Origin: Acidimicrobiaceae bacterium
GTDB lineage: Bacteria > Actinomycetota > Acidimicrobiia > Acidimicrobiales > MedAcidi-G1
Reading direction: 5' to 3'
NCBI GenBank assembly: GCA_002729765.1
Contig: PBYV01000068.1
Span: forward strand, 1 to 64,000
DNA: 64,000 bases
A program made the translations under genes and the position numbers. Shown here piece by piece: positions 8,610-18,477 of this stretch. Numbering within the stretch: the stretch's first letter is position 1; every line of letters begins with the position of its first letter. Under the pieces are notes generated by a model, which worked only from the letters and a program-made list of their open reading frames with translations, was not told where the DNA came from and made no database searches.

Positions 8610-9734
8610 TTATTCGCCGCCCGGCTCAAGAGTAATACTCTTTGGTTGCCAACCGCTTCCAAAGGTTTGAACACCCTTAGCTTTCAAAAGATCTAAAGCA
8701 GCCTCAACATACTCATTTGTATAAGCACCTGAATCAGGAGCCGCTTGGAGATCACCAGAAGATGTTGCCACATCTACTGTCTGAGACCAAGCGTCAGAAT
8801 TAATCATTCCTGCACCTTCTGGAGATGGCCAGATCAAATTATTAATCTCGTTCATCTGCCATGCCTGATGAGATGTTCCTAATGCTGAACCGTTATTCAG
8901 AACTGCTTCTACACAATCATCAGCGTTGTCACGACAATGTGCCCAACCCTCGAGAGATCCTGCTACAAATCGAGTTGTTATATCCTCGTAAGCTGGGTCT
9001 GACGCTAGGCGCTCACCGCTAGCCCAGATTGCGTCTTGGAGCATTGCTGTTCCGACATCATTCCAATCAATTATTGCAAGGTCGGATGCTTCATAAAGAC
9101 GGCCAGTTGCTGGATTCGAAGCTTCGAGAACTTGAGCATACTCGTTGTAAATCATGGCTTGAGCTGCATCGATTTCTCTATTCAAAAGAGCCATCATGTC
9201 GAAACTCTGACCTACCATTTCGTAAGATCCATCTTCTACACCAGCGTCTCTAAGGCCTGCGACAAGTTCGAATTCATTGCCCCAACCCCAGTTACCTACT
9301 TTTTTACCTCTTAGATTCGCTGGATCTGTTCCAATACCAGCATCAGCCCAAGAAACTTGAAGTGTTCCTGATCTCTGGAATACTTGGGCGACATTCACAA
9401 TGTCTGCTCCTTGTTCACGTGAAACAAGAGCCTTTGGTACCCAAGAAATAGCAAAATCAACTGCTCCAGAAGCTAACTGTTGTTGTGGCACAATATCTAC
9501 GCCACCTTCAAGAATTGTTACATCCAAGCAGTAGTCGTTGTATATGCCGCTATCGACTGCAGCGAAATAACCAGCAAATTGAGCTTGTGTAACCCACTGG
9601 AGTTGAAGGCTGACTGAGTCTACTGAGTCACAATCACCCGAACCCACAGCAGCTTCGTCCGAGCCACACGCTGTGGCAAGAAGTGACACCGCTGCTACCA
9701 ACGCAACCACTCCTTTAGTAAAACGTTTATTCAT
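8610..9734 (-). CDS. NMT1/THI5-like ABC transporter substrate-binding lipoprotein
   Basis: Lipobox LLATACGSD; VSLQLQWVTQAQFAGYFAAVDSGIYNDYCLDVTI. Confidence 0.92.
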   Translation of the reverse strand: MNKRFTKGVVALVAAVSLLATACGSDEAAVGSGDCDSVDSVSLQLQWVTQAQFAGYFAAVDSGIYNDYCLDVTILEGGVDIVPQQQLASGAVDFAISWVPKALVSREQGADIVNVAQVFQRSGTLQVSWADAGIGTDPANLRGKKVGNWGWGNEFELVAGLRDAGVEDGSYEMVGQSFDMMALLNREIDAAQAMIYNEYAQVLEASNPATGRLYEASDLAIIDWNDVGTAMLQDAIWASGERLASDPAYEDITTRFVAGSLEGWAHCRDNADDCVEAVLNNGSALGTSHQAWQMNEINNLIWPSPEGAGMINSDAWSQTVDVATSSGDLQAAPDSGAYTNEYVEAALDLLKAKGVQTFGSGWQPKSITLEPGGE

Positions 9735-9758
9735 TCTTTCTTTCCTCCCCCTCCCGGG

Positions 9759-10544
9759 TTAGTTTTCTTTAATTTCTTCCCCTGAAATTCTCCAAGGCAT
9801 ACTTAATCTCTCAGTAACGAGAGCACTACCAAACAACAATAGCCCTAATCCTGAGGCCATTGCTATGGCGGCCCATGCTACATCGTATTTAGCAAATCCT
9901 GCACTAGATGTAATGACATTGCCAATACGGTCTTGAGGTCCGCCGAAATATTCTGCGACAATTGCGGCAATTACTGATAAAGGAGCCGCTAAACGAAGCG
10001 AATTAGCAAAAAATGGCAATGCATTAGGTATTCTCACTTCGCGTAAAATAGTCCAATCCCCTGAAGCATAAGAATGCATCAACTCGATTTCGTTGGGATG
10101 AACTTCATTAAGACCTTTTGCTGTATTAATAAAAACAGGAAAGAAAACAACTGCGATCACTACGGCTTGATTACTGAACGTCCCTGTGAGACCGAACCAA
10201 ACATTAAAAATTGGAGCCAATGCAACAATAGGAGTTGCATTTACTGCAATCGCAAAAGGAGTTAACCCATCATTTAAAACTTTGAAACGATTAGTGATCA
10301 AAGCCAAAAGAACACCTAATAATATTCCAATTAATAATCCACTTATTGCAATTTTTCCGGTCTCCCATGTGGCATGTCTCAAAACTCCCCATTCATCAAT
10401 TAATTGAGCCCAAATAGATGAAGGTTTAGGCAACAAGAATTCCTTAATTTCAAAAACTGTGACTGCCCCTTCCCACAGAGCCAAACCAGTAATGCCAACA
10501 AGCACTGGAGGTAAAACAGAAGCTGCCCTGCGATTTTTCATCAA
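9759..10544 (-). CDS. ABC transporter permease (SsuC/TauC/RibX type)
   Basis: Multi-TM; EVRIPNALPFFANSLRLAAPLSVIAAIVAEYFG EAA-loop region. Confidence 0.9.
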   Translation of the reverse strand: MMKNRRAASVLPPVLVGITGLALWEGAVTVFEIKEFLLPKPSSIWAQLIDEWGVLRHATWETGKIAISGLLIGILLGVLLALITNRFKVLNDGLTPFAIAVNATPIVALAPIFNVWFGLTGTFSNQAVVIAVVFFPVFINTAKGLNEVHPNEIELMHSYASGDWTILREVRIPNALPFFANSLRLAAPLSVIAAIVAEYFGGPQDRIGNVITSSAGFAKYDVAWAAIAMASGLGLLLFGSALVTERLSMPWRISGEEIKEN

Positions 10545-11335
10545 TTAGCCTCTACCGCTCGAAGGGCTTCCCGTACTTCCGTCGTAGCTTGAAAGAATTC
10601 AGGGTCTTCTCTGGTTTGATCGGTACGATCACCTAAGTCAACTGTTATCTCAGAATGAATTCTTCCTGGCCTTGGGGAGAGCACAACCACTTTTGAGGAA
10701 AGAAATGCTGCTTCAGGTATTGAGTGGGTGACAAATACAACAGTAGTTCCTGTTTCACGCCATATTCGCAGCAGTTCAACTTGCATGTGTTCTCGAGTCA
10801 TTTCATCTAAGGCACCAAAAGGCTCATCCATGAGTAGCAAGCGCGGTTCAAAAGATAAGGCTCGAGCTATCGACACACGCTGTTGCATGCCGCCTGATAA
10901 TTGTCTTGGATAATGATCTTTGAACTCTTCTAATCTGACTAGTTCTAACATTTCTCTAGAGCGTGCTTGCCGATCGCTTTTAGACCATCCCTTAAGCTCA
11001 AGTGGTAATTCAATATTCGCTGAAACATCTCTCCAGTCAAATAGACCAGAGTGTTGAAAGACCATGCCATAGTCCTGATCTAATCTTGCTTGATTAGCTG
11101 TCTTACCAAAAACTTTTACTTGTCCCGCTGTTGGGGCAAGCAAGTCAGCAATCAATCTTAAAAGAGTCGACTTTCCACAACCTGAAGGACCTATAAGTGA
11201 AATAAAGTCACCTTCTTTTACATCCAGATCAATTCCTAATAAAGCTTGAACTTCATTGTCGCTGTCTGGGTTAAATACTTTGTCAGCTGCTCTGATTGAA
11301 ACAGCTTCTTCAAAGTTTTCGCTGTTTTCTCTCAC
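10541..11335 (-). CDS. ABC transporter ATP-binding protein
   Basis: Walker A GPSGCGKST, LSGGMQQRVSIARAL signature, Walker B LLLMDEPFGALD. Confidence 0.95.
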   Translation of the reverse strand: MRENSENFEEAVSIRAADKVFNPDSDNEVQALLGIDLDVKEGDFISLIGPSGCGKSTLLRLIADLLAPTAGQVKVFGKTANQARLDQDYGMVFQHSGLFDWRDVSANIELPLELKGWSKSDRQARSREMLELVRLEEFKDHYPRQLSGGMQQRVSIARALSFEPRLLLMDEPFGALDEMTREHMQVELLRIWRETGTTVVFVTHSIPEAAFLSSKVVVLSPRPGRIHSEITVDLGDRTDQTREDPEFFQATTEVREALRAVEAN

Positions 11336-12204
11336 TTAAGAACCTCTCTTCCTCTTTTAATAACTAACCATTCCGCAGCGTTAACAAGTCCAAACACGAA
11401 TAGGCCCAACAAGGAGGCTGCTATTACTGAGCTATAAAGCCTTTCTGGCCACACTGCATATCTTTGTGCAAAGTCCAAGATGGCTCTTCCTAAACCAGTT
11501 TTGGTACCTATAGAAATTTCACCAACAATTGAACCAACAACACTTAATGTAGCTGCAAGTTTGAACGCTGGAAAAAGAAAAGGTCTGGCTGCCGGTAGTC
11601 GAAGTTTGATGAGTGTGGACGACCATGATGCAGCGTAGGAACGCATCAGTTCAACATCGCTACTGTCAGGTGATTGAAGACCTCTTAAGCCACTTACTGC
11701 GACTGGGAAAAAGGTCAAATAAGTGGCGATAAGCGATATCCCAACCATGTCAGGGTAGCCCTGAAGGCGCGCCCAAGTAACAACTATTGGAGCTAATGCA
11801 ATTAATGGAACAGTCTGAGAGACATTTATCCAAGGCAAGAATCCTCTTTCAGCGAATCGCCACCTCAACATGAAAATAGCAAGCATCAAACCTACTATTA
11901 CCCCTAGAGAAAATCCGATAGCTGCTTCTAAGAAAGTGAAAGCTGCTTTTTTAGCGAGATAAACAGTCATAGGTAGAGTTTCGCGACCAGCACGAATTTC
12001 ATCAGTCAATTCATTAAAAATATCGCTTGCGTGTGGCATAGTTAAATCATCGGTCGAAACAGGCAAACCGAATTGTGTACCGGGCCAATGATCTTCAGTC
12101 TGTTGACCCATCCATTTGTACCCTTCCCACAGGAGCACAAATAGAATGAGAGTAACTATTACTGTAAAAGCCGTTCTAAGAGCCTTTCTTTTAGTCACAC
12201 TCAC
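11332..12204 (-). CDS. ABC transporter permease
   Basis: Multi-TM; LRLPAARPFLFPAFKLAATLSVVGSIVGE. Overlaps the ATPase gene by 4 bp. Confidence 0.9.
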   Translation of the reverse strand: MSVTKRKALRTAFTVIVTLILFVLLWEGYKWMGQQTEDHWPGTQFGLPVSTDDLTMPHASDIFNELTDEIRAGRETLPMTVYLAKKAAFTFLEAAIGFSLGVIVGLMLAIFMLRWRFAERGFLPWINVSQTVPLIALAPIVVTWARLQGYPDMVGISLIATYLTFFPVAVSGLRGLQSPDSSDVELMRSYAASWSSTLIKLRLPAARPFLFPAFKLAATLSVVGSIVGEISIGTKTGLGRAILDFAQRYAVWPERLYSSVIAASLLGLFVFGLVNAAEWLVIKRGREVLK

Positions 12205-12232
12205 CTCTAAAACTTTTTATTTAACTAAATTA

Positions 12233-13234
12233 TTACTTATTTAAAACTGGGATAATACTCTGACCATAGGCTTCCAAGGTCTCATCTTGCTGATCATGCA
12301 TTAAATAAATTGCAAATTGGTCTACCCCTAGACTCTTCAATTCAGAGAGTTTCTCAATATGAGATGACACGTCACCAAGAATGCAGAATCGGTCAATAAT
12401 CTCATCTGGAACAAAATCTGTATGAGTATTTCCAGTTCTTCCATGCTCAGAATAGTCATAGCCTTCTCTAGCTTTTATATATTCAGTCAAAGCTTCGGGT
12501 ACTAAAGATCCATCTGATCCATACCGTTTAACTAAATCTGCAACATGATTTCCTACCATGCCACCGAACCATCTGACTTGATCTCTCTGATGAGCTAAAT
12601 CGTCTCCCACGTACGCAGGAGCAACTACACAAATGGTTAATTCATCAGGGTCACGACCAGCTTCCTCTGCAGATTGTCTAACAGCCTTTATTGTCCATTC
12701 GGCGATTTGTGGATCGGCTAATTGAAGAACGAATCCATCACACACACGACCGCATAGAGCTAGCGCTTTGGGTCCATAAGCTGCCATCCACACCGGCAAA
12801 GAACCACTACTTCTCCAAGGAAGCGACTGTGTCGTATCGTTGTACTCAACTTCTCCACCTTCAGCAAGTGTTTTAATTACGCTAATCGACTCTTCAAGGG
12901 TCGCTAAATTACATGGAGGATAACCAATGACTCTCATGGCGGAATCTCCTCTACCTATCCCGCAAATTGTTCGCTCCCCATACATGTCATTTAAGGTCGC
13001 AAATAAAGAAGCTATAACCGTCCAATCGCGTGTGCCCGGATTCGTAACCATTGGACCGACCTTCATCGTTTTAGTAGCAGCCAGCATTGCGCTATAAATT
13101 ACAAAAGGTTCTTGCCATAGAACGTGACTATCGAATGTGTAGCCATAAGAGAATCCTAATTTTTCAGCTCTACTTGTTAGATCAATTACTCTCGATGCTG
13201 GTGGATCTGTCTGAAGAACAACACCAAAATCCAT
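12233..13234 (-). CDS. LLM-class (luciferase-like) flavin/F420 oxidoreductase of the type found beside hydantoinase genes
   Basis: MDFGVVLQTDPPASRVIDLTSRAEKLGFSYGYTFDSH...GIGRGDSAMRVIGYPP; bacterial luciferase-like fold. Confidence 0.88.
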   Translation of the reverse strand: MDFGVVLQTDPPASRVIDLTSRAEKLGFSYGYTFDSHVLWQEPFVIYSAMLAATKTMKVGPMVTNPGTRDWTVIASLFATLNDMYGERTICGIGRGDSAMRVIGYPPCNLATLEESISVIKTLAEGGEVEYNDTTQSLPWRSSGSLPVWMAAYGPKALALCGRVCDGFVLQLADPQIAEWTIKAVRQSAEEAGRDPDELTICVVAPAYVGDDLAHQRDQVRWFGGMVGNHVADLVKRYGSDGSLVPEALTEYIKAREGYDYSEHGRTGNTHTDFVPDEIIDRFCILGDVSSHIEKLSELKSLGVDQFAIYLMHDQQDETLEAYGQSIIPVLNK

Positions 13235-13254
13235 TCTTATCTCCTTCGTCGATT

Positions 13255-14754
13255 TCAGTTGTTTTGTGGGAAACCTAAGTCCACCTGACTAGTCGTAGGG
13301 TCGGGCCATCTACTGGTAATAACTTTGGGACGTGAAAAGAAATTCAACCCCTCAGGTCCGTACATGGTTGTATCGCCAAACAAAGAATCCTTCCACCCAC
13401 CAAAAGAGTGGTAGCCAACTGGAACTGGTATTGGAACGTTTATACCTACCATCCCAGCGTCAGCATCTTGCTGAAATTGACGTGCAGTGCCTCCATCCCT
13501 AGTAAAAATTGCAGCACCATTTCCGTAAGGATTATTTGAAATCATTTCTACAGCTTGATTGTAATTTTCGACTCTTACAACAGAAAGAACAGGTCCAAAA
13601 ATCTCATCCTGGTAGACACTCATATCGGTTTTTACATGATCGAACAGTGACACTCCGATGAAAAATCCTTCATTATCGAAAACCTGTTCTCGTCCATCAA
13701 CAACAAGACTCGCACCTTCGTTATCTCCAGCTTCTATATAACCAGCAACTTTGTCTCGATGTTCCCTGGTTATCAGTGGCCCCATTTCTGATTCTGGATG
13801 ATCTCCTGGGCCAATTTTCAACTTTTCCATTCTTGACTTGATGGCGTCAACTAACGGATCTGCTATGTCGCCAATTGCGACGACCACTGAAATTGCCATG
13901 CATCTTTCACCTGCTGAACCATAAGCGGCAGAGACTGCGGCATCTGCTGCAAGGTCTAAATCAGCATCGGGTAAAACCAGCATGTGATTTTTAGCTCCCC
14001 CAAGTGCCTGAACCCGCTTACCTTTCGAAGTGCCTGTTGAATAAACGTATTTTGCGATTGGTGTAGATCCCACGAAACTAACTGCAGAAACATCCGGGTG
14101 TTCTAATAATCTGTCGACTGCAGTTTTGTCGCCATTGACTAGATTCACTACACCTGGTGGAAACCCAGCTTCTTGTATCAATTCAATAAGAAATCTCGGA
14201 GCAGACGGATCTCTTTCCGATGGTTTCAAAACAAAAGTATTTCCACATGCAACTGCATTAGGAAGCATCCACAATGGCACCATTGCAGGAAAATTAAACG
14301 GCGTTATTCCAGCACATACGCCAAGAGGCTGTCTTACTGTGTAAACGTCAACCCCTGTTGATGCATGTTCGCTATAAGTACCTTTTAAAGAATCTGCAAA
14401 TCCACAAGCAAACTCGATATTCTCTATTCCTCTAGCAACCTCTCCTTTTGCATCATCAGAAACTTTCCCATGTTCTTCAGTCAATCTTGAAGCAATCTCT
14501 ATTTCATTTTCAATTACTAGATTTCTGAAATTATGTAAAAGTTTTACTCTCCTCGCAATAGAAACATTTCGCCATTCTTGGAAAGCTTTTTTAGAAGATT
14601 CGACTGCGAGATTAACTTCTTCGACTGAAGCAAGCCCAACTTCTCCTGTTTGTTCCCCTGTAGCAGGGTTATAGACAGGTCCTACGTTTCCTGAAGTGGA
14701 TTCAACACTTTTTGCATCAATTAAATGTGTAATTTTGCGCATGGATAACCTCAA
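13255..14754 (-). CDS. mmsA: CoA-acylating (methyl)malonate-semialdehyde dehydrogenase
   Basis: VKLLHNFRNLVIEN, LGGAKNHMLVLPDAD, GSAGERCMAISV, GYHSFGGWKDSLFGD; strong MmsA/IolA match. Confidence 0.93.
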   Translation of the reverse strand: MRLSMRKITHLIDAKSVESTSGNVGPVYNPATGEQTGEVGLASVEEVNLAVESSKKAFQEWRNVSIARRVKLLHNFRNLVIENEIEIASRLTEEHGKVSDDAKGEVARGIENIEFACGFADSLKGTYSEHASTGVDVYTVRQPLGVCAGITPFNFPAMVPLWMLPNAVACGNTFVLKPSERDPSAPRFLIELIQEAGFPPGVVNLVNGDKTAVDRLLEHPDVSAVSFVGSTPIAKYVYSTGTSKGKRVQALGGAKNHMLVLPDADLDLAADAAVSAAYGSAGERCMAISVVVAIGDIADPLVDAIKSRMEKLKIGPGDHPESEMGPLITREHRDKVAGYIEAGDNEGASLVVDGREQVFDNEGFFIGVSLFDHVKTDMSVYQDEIFGPVLSVVRVENYNQAVEMISNNPYGNGAAIFTRDGGTARQFQQDADAGMVGINVPIPVPVGYHSFGGWKDSLFGDTTMYGPEGLNFFSRPKVITSRWPDPTTSQVDLGFPQNN

Positions 14755-14767
14755 TTACTTTTAGTAA

Positions 14768-16180
14768 TTAAATCAGATATGAAGAAAGACCGCGACGCAA
14801 GTAACGCCCATCTCCTTTTGCCCCGTGATAGGCACCATCTTCTATCAGTACTTTTCCTCGTGAAATGACTGTATCGACGTGACCATCTATATCGAAGCCT
14901 TCATATGCAGAATAATCCATGCTCATATGATGGGTATCCACCGAAATGTGTGTTTTGGCATTTGGATCATAGAGAACTATGTCTGCATCAGACCCAGCGG
15001 CGATGACACCTTTCTGCGGATAGAGACCGAACATTCGAGCGGGAGTTGTAGAACAAGTTTCAACCCAACGTTCCAGAGACAACTCTCCCATTACAACTCC
15101 CTGATAAATGAGATCCATTCGGTGTTCTACACCACCTATTCCATTTGGAATTGCTCTGAAGTCTTCAAGGCCTAACTCTTTCTGCTCTTTCATGCAAAAT
15201 GGGCAATGATCTGTTGAAACTACTGCTAGGTCATTGGTTCTTAGACCTCTCCAAAGGTCTTTATGATGCGTGTGTTCTTTTGTTCTAAGCGGTGGTGAAC
15301 AAACATAACCTGCTCCTGCAAAACCAGGTGCTCCTAAATGGTCCTCTAGATTTAGGTACAGATATTGAGGACATGTTTCGGCGTACACGTTATGTCCTTC
15401 ATTTCGTGCTTCCGCAACACGCTCTAATGCTTCGCTGGCTGAAAGGTGAACAAAATAAACAGGTGCTCCTGCTACAAGAGCTAACTGAATGGCGCGATTA
15501 GTGGCTTCACCTTCAAGTCGAGGAGGTCTGGTTATTCCATGGTAAACAGGATCTGTCTGCCCACGTGATGCAGCCTGTTCAGCTATCACGTCTATAGCTA
15601 TACCGTTTTCAGCATGCATACAAATCATCGCCCCATTTTCTGAGGCTTTCTGCATGACTTTAAGTATTTGACCGTCATCACTGTAAAAGACACCCGGATA
15701 GGCCATAAACAATTTGAAACTGGTTATGCCTTCATCAACTAAAGCATCCATCTCTTTTAATGCTGCATCGTCTACTCCACCCAAAATCATATGAAATGCA
15801 TAGTCAATGGCACACTCACCCTCAGCCTTAGCAAACCATGAATCAAGACATTCCCGGACATTCTCCTCGTACTTCTGTACTGCGAAATCAATGATTGTCG
15901 TAGTTCCACCCCATGCCGCAGCTCGGGTTCCGATTTCAAAAGTATCGGATGCGAAAGTACCTCCGAAAGGAAGTTCCATATGCGTATGGCAATCAATCCC
16001 TCCAGGGACAATATATTTGCCTGTTGCATCAATAACTTTTTCAGCTCCAGATTCAGCGCTATCTGCAGCTGAAGTGCCTGGTTGCAAGATTGCCGCTATC
16101 TTCTCTCCATCAATGAGAACGTCTGCTTCATGACGTCCAGTTGCACTTACTACAGTTCCATTTTTTATTAGAGTCGTCAC
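14768..16180 (-). CDS. hydA: Dihydropyrimidinase/D-hydantoinase
   Basis: GGIDCHTHMELPFGGT metal site, SFKLFMAYPGVFYSDD, STDHCPF; amidohydrolase family. Confidence 0.95.
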   Translation of the reverse strand: MTTLIKNGTVVSATGRHEADVLIDGEKIAAILQPGTSAADSAESGAEKVIDATGKYIVPGGIDCHTHMELPFGGTFASDTFEIGTRAAAWGGTTTIIDFAVQKYEENVRECLDSWFAKAEGECAIDYAFHMILGGVDDAALKEMDALVDEGITSFKLFMAYPGVFYSDDGQILKVMQKASENGAMICMHAENGIAIDVIAEQAASRGQTDPVYHGITRPPRLEGEATNRAIQLALVAGAPVYFVHLSASEALERVAEARNEGHNVYAETCPQYLYLNLEDHLGAPGFAGAGYVCSPPLRTKEHTHHKDLWRGLRTNDLAVVSTDHCPFCMKEQKELGLEDFRAIPNGIGGVEHRMDLIYQGVVMGELSLERWVETCSTTPARMFGLYPQKGVIAAGSDADIVLYDPNAKTHISVDTHHMSMDYSAYEGFDIDGHVDTVISRGKVLIEDGAYHGAKGDGRYLRRGLSSYLI

Positions 16181-16202
16181 ATCTCCTCCTTCACTTCAGA
16201 CT

Positions 16203-17495
16203 TTAATTATCTAAATCCTTTATAGCCTCATTCAAGATTGCAATTCCTTCGTCAATCTCATCTGCTGTAACAGTCATAGGAGGAGCTATACGAATAACAT
16301 TTCCATAAAGCCCTCCTTTCCCGATTAGTAAACCTGAAGCTCTAGTAGCCTCCATTAGTTGACCAGCAGCTTGTGCATTGGGTTCAATGGAATCAGGAAC
16401 TACGGTCTCAATGGCAAGCATCAAACCTCGTCCTCTCATCTCTGCGATTACAGATGAATCTGAAACTGCTTGACTTATCCCTTCAGCTAATCTTTCGCCC
16501 ATTTCTTTAGAATTTTTTTGTGTGTCGTGTTCAAGCATGTAGTTGATTGTGGCTAATGCTCCGGCCGATGCTATGGGGTTACCACCAAAAGTGGAAATAG
16601 AGTTAGCTGGCATCGCTTCCATTACTTCTGCTCTAGCGACAACGCCTCCTAGAGCTAAACCGTTTCCAACTCCCTTAGCGAAAGTCAGCATGTCAGGCAC
16701 CATTCCATGTGCTTGATACCCCCAAAAGTTTTCCCCGGTTCTTCCCCATCCTGTTTGAACTTCGTCAGAAATAAATAGAACACCTCTATTATCCAACTCT
16801 TTTTTCATCTCTCCAAAAAAACCATCGGGTGGGGTGGCGAAACCTCCTACACCTTGGATTGGTTCAGCAATCATCGTTGCCACATCTCCTGATGTCATCA
16901 TGTCGAAAACTTGGACAAGGTCATCAACACAAGCTTTGGTGTAGCTTTCATCATCAAAACCGTTAAATGGGCTCCGCAATCTGTAGCCACCATGAACATA
17001 ATTTACAGATAAGCCACTCAAGCTGGTGGGCGACCAAGATCTGTGAGATGTAATTGCTACTGTTGAAAAAGAACGCCCATGGTAACTGTTTCTGAGTGCC
17101 AATATTTGATTTGAACGACGGTAAGCAGTGGCTAGCAATAAAGCCGCATCATTAGCTTCCGTTCCTGACGTAGTAAAGAAGACCCTTGCGTCTGGTATGC
17201 CAGATAGTTCCGTCACCAGTTCCGCTAGTTCAATCATTGGTTCGGATAGATACAAAGTTGAAGAATGAAGCACTTTTGATGCTTGGTCGTTGATAGCTTG
17301 AGTCACTTCAGGGACGTCGTAACCAAGACTTGTTGTCAGGATTCCTCCAAAAAAATCAAGGTAACGGTTGCCTTCAACATCGTAGACATGCCGACCTTCT
17401 CCATAATCCATGGAGATAGGCGGATCGTAATATAGAGCCAACCAAGAGGGAAGAACCTCGGAATGACGCTTTGAAAGTTCTGAGTTAGTAGCCAT
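16203..17495 (-). CDS. Class-III aminotransferase (probable beta-alanine transaminase, AGXT2-like)
   Basis: SGTEANDAALLLA, DEVQTGWGRTG, TFAKGVGNGLALGGV with PLP Lys. Confidence 0.92.
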   Translation of the reverse strand: MATNSELSKRHSEVLPSWLALYYDPPISMDYGEGRHVYDVEGNRYLDFFGGILTTSLGYDVPEVTQAINDQASKVLHSSTLYLSEPMIELAELVTELSGIPDARVFFTTSGTEANDAALLLATAYRRSNQILALRNSYHGRSFSTVAITSHRSWSPTSLSGLSVNYVHGGYRLRSPFNGFDDESYTKACVDDLVQVFDMMTSGDVATMIAEPIQGVGGFATPPDGFFGEMKKELDNRGVLFISDEVQTGWGRTGENFWGYQAHGMVPDMLTFAKGVGNGLALGGVVARAEVMEAMPANSISTFGGNPIASAGALATINYMLEHDTQKNSKEMGERLAEGISQAVSDSSVIAEMRGRGLMLAIETVVPDSIEPNAQAAGQLMEATRASGLLIGKGGLYGNVIRIAPPMTVTADEIDEGIAILNEAIKDLDN

Positions 17496-17515
17496 TTATC
17501 TCCTTGCCTCTCAGT

Positions 17516-18358
17516 CTAAGGAGTTACCAAGTCTTCATAGGTGCTTGGTCTACGATCCCTGTAAAAGGCCCACTGATTACGAACCTCATCGATTAAATCC
17601 AAATCCAAATCTCTTATGATTAATTCTTCTTCTTGATCTGAACAAACATCTCCAACGAACTGACCTCGTGGGTCAACGAAATAAGTTGTTCCGTAAAAAT
17701 CGTTTTCACCTAGAGGTTCAATTCCGACTCGATTGATAGCTCCTACGAAGTACATATTTGCAACTGCTGATGCAGGTTGTTCAAGTTTCCAAAGATATGA
17801 AGAGAGGCCTCTACTTGTTGCAGATGGGTTGAAAACGATCTGTGCCCCGTTCATTCCTAAAGCTCGCCAGCCTTCTGGGAAGTGTCTGTCGTAGCATATG
17901 TAAACACCGACCCGACCTACGGCTGTTTGAAAAACAGGAAAGCCTGAATTGCCAGGCTTAAAGTAAAATTTCTCCCAGAAGCCGTTTACCTGCGGAATAT
18001 GAGTTTTACGATATTTGCCTAAGTAGGTTCCGTCAGCATCAATTACAGCTGCGGTGTTATATAAGAAACCTTCTTTCTCTTTCTCGTACATAGGAAGTAC
18101 TAACACCATCCCTAGTTCTGCTGCGAGTTCCTGAAAACGTTTTACAGTTGGCCCATCTGGAATTGCTTCTGCATAGCCGTAATATTCAACTTCTTGGACT
18201 TGGCAAAAATAAGGCCCATAAAAAAGTTCTTGAAAACACATTATTTGAGCACCCTGGCTGGCTGCTTCACGAAGATACTGTTCATGAAGCTCTATCATTG
18301 ATTCTTTATCGCCTGTCCACCTCGTTTGAACCATGGCAGAACGTACTACATTTGACAT
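17516..18358 (-). CDS. Nitrilase-superfamily amidohydrolase (probable beta-ureidopropionase)
   Basis: CFQELFYGPYFCQ (Glu), GKYRKTHIPQ (Lys), GVYICYDRHFPEGWR (Cys). Confidence 0.93.
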   Translation of the reverse strand: MSNVVRSAMVQTRWTGDKESMIELHEQYLREAASQGAQIMCFQELFYGPYFCQVQEVEYYGYAEAIPDGPTVKRFQELAAELGMVLVLPMYEKEKEGFLYNTAAVIDADGTYLGKYRKTHIPQVNGFWEKFYFKPGNSGFPVFQTAVGRVGVYICYDRHFPEGWRALGMNGAQIVFNPSATSRGLSSYLWKLEQPASAVANMYFVGAINRVGIEPLGENDFYGTTYFVDPRGQFVGDVCSDQEEELIIRDLDLDLIDEVRNQWAFYRDRRPSTYEDLVTP

Positions 18359-18477
18359 CTAACTCTCCTAATTTTCTTATTACAGAAGATTAACCAATAA
18401 CTATCGGTTGCTTAATGAGGTTAGCGCTTTGGTTTAACACACCAACAATTTTGATTATTATGAAATTTGCATTTTCC

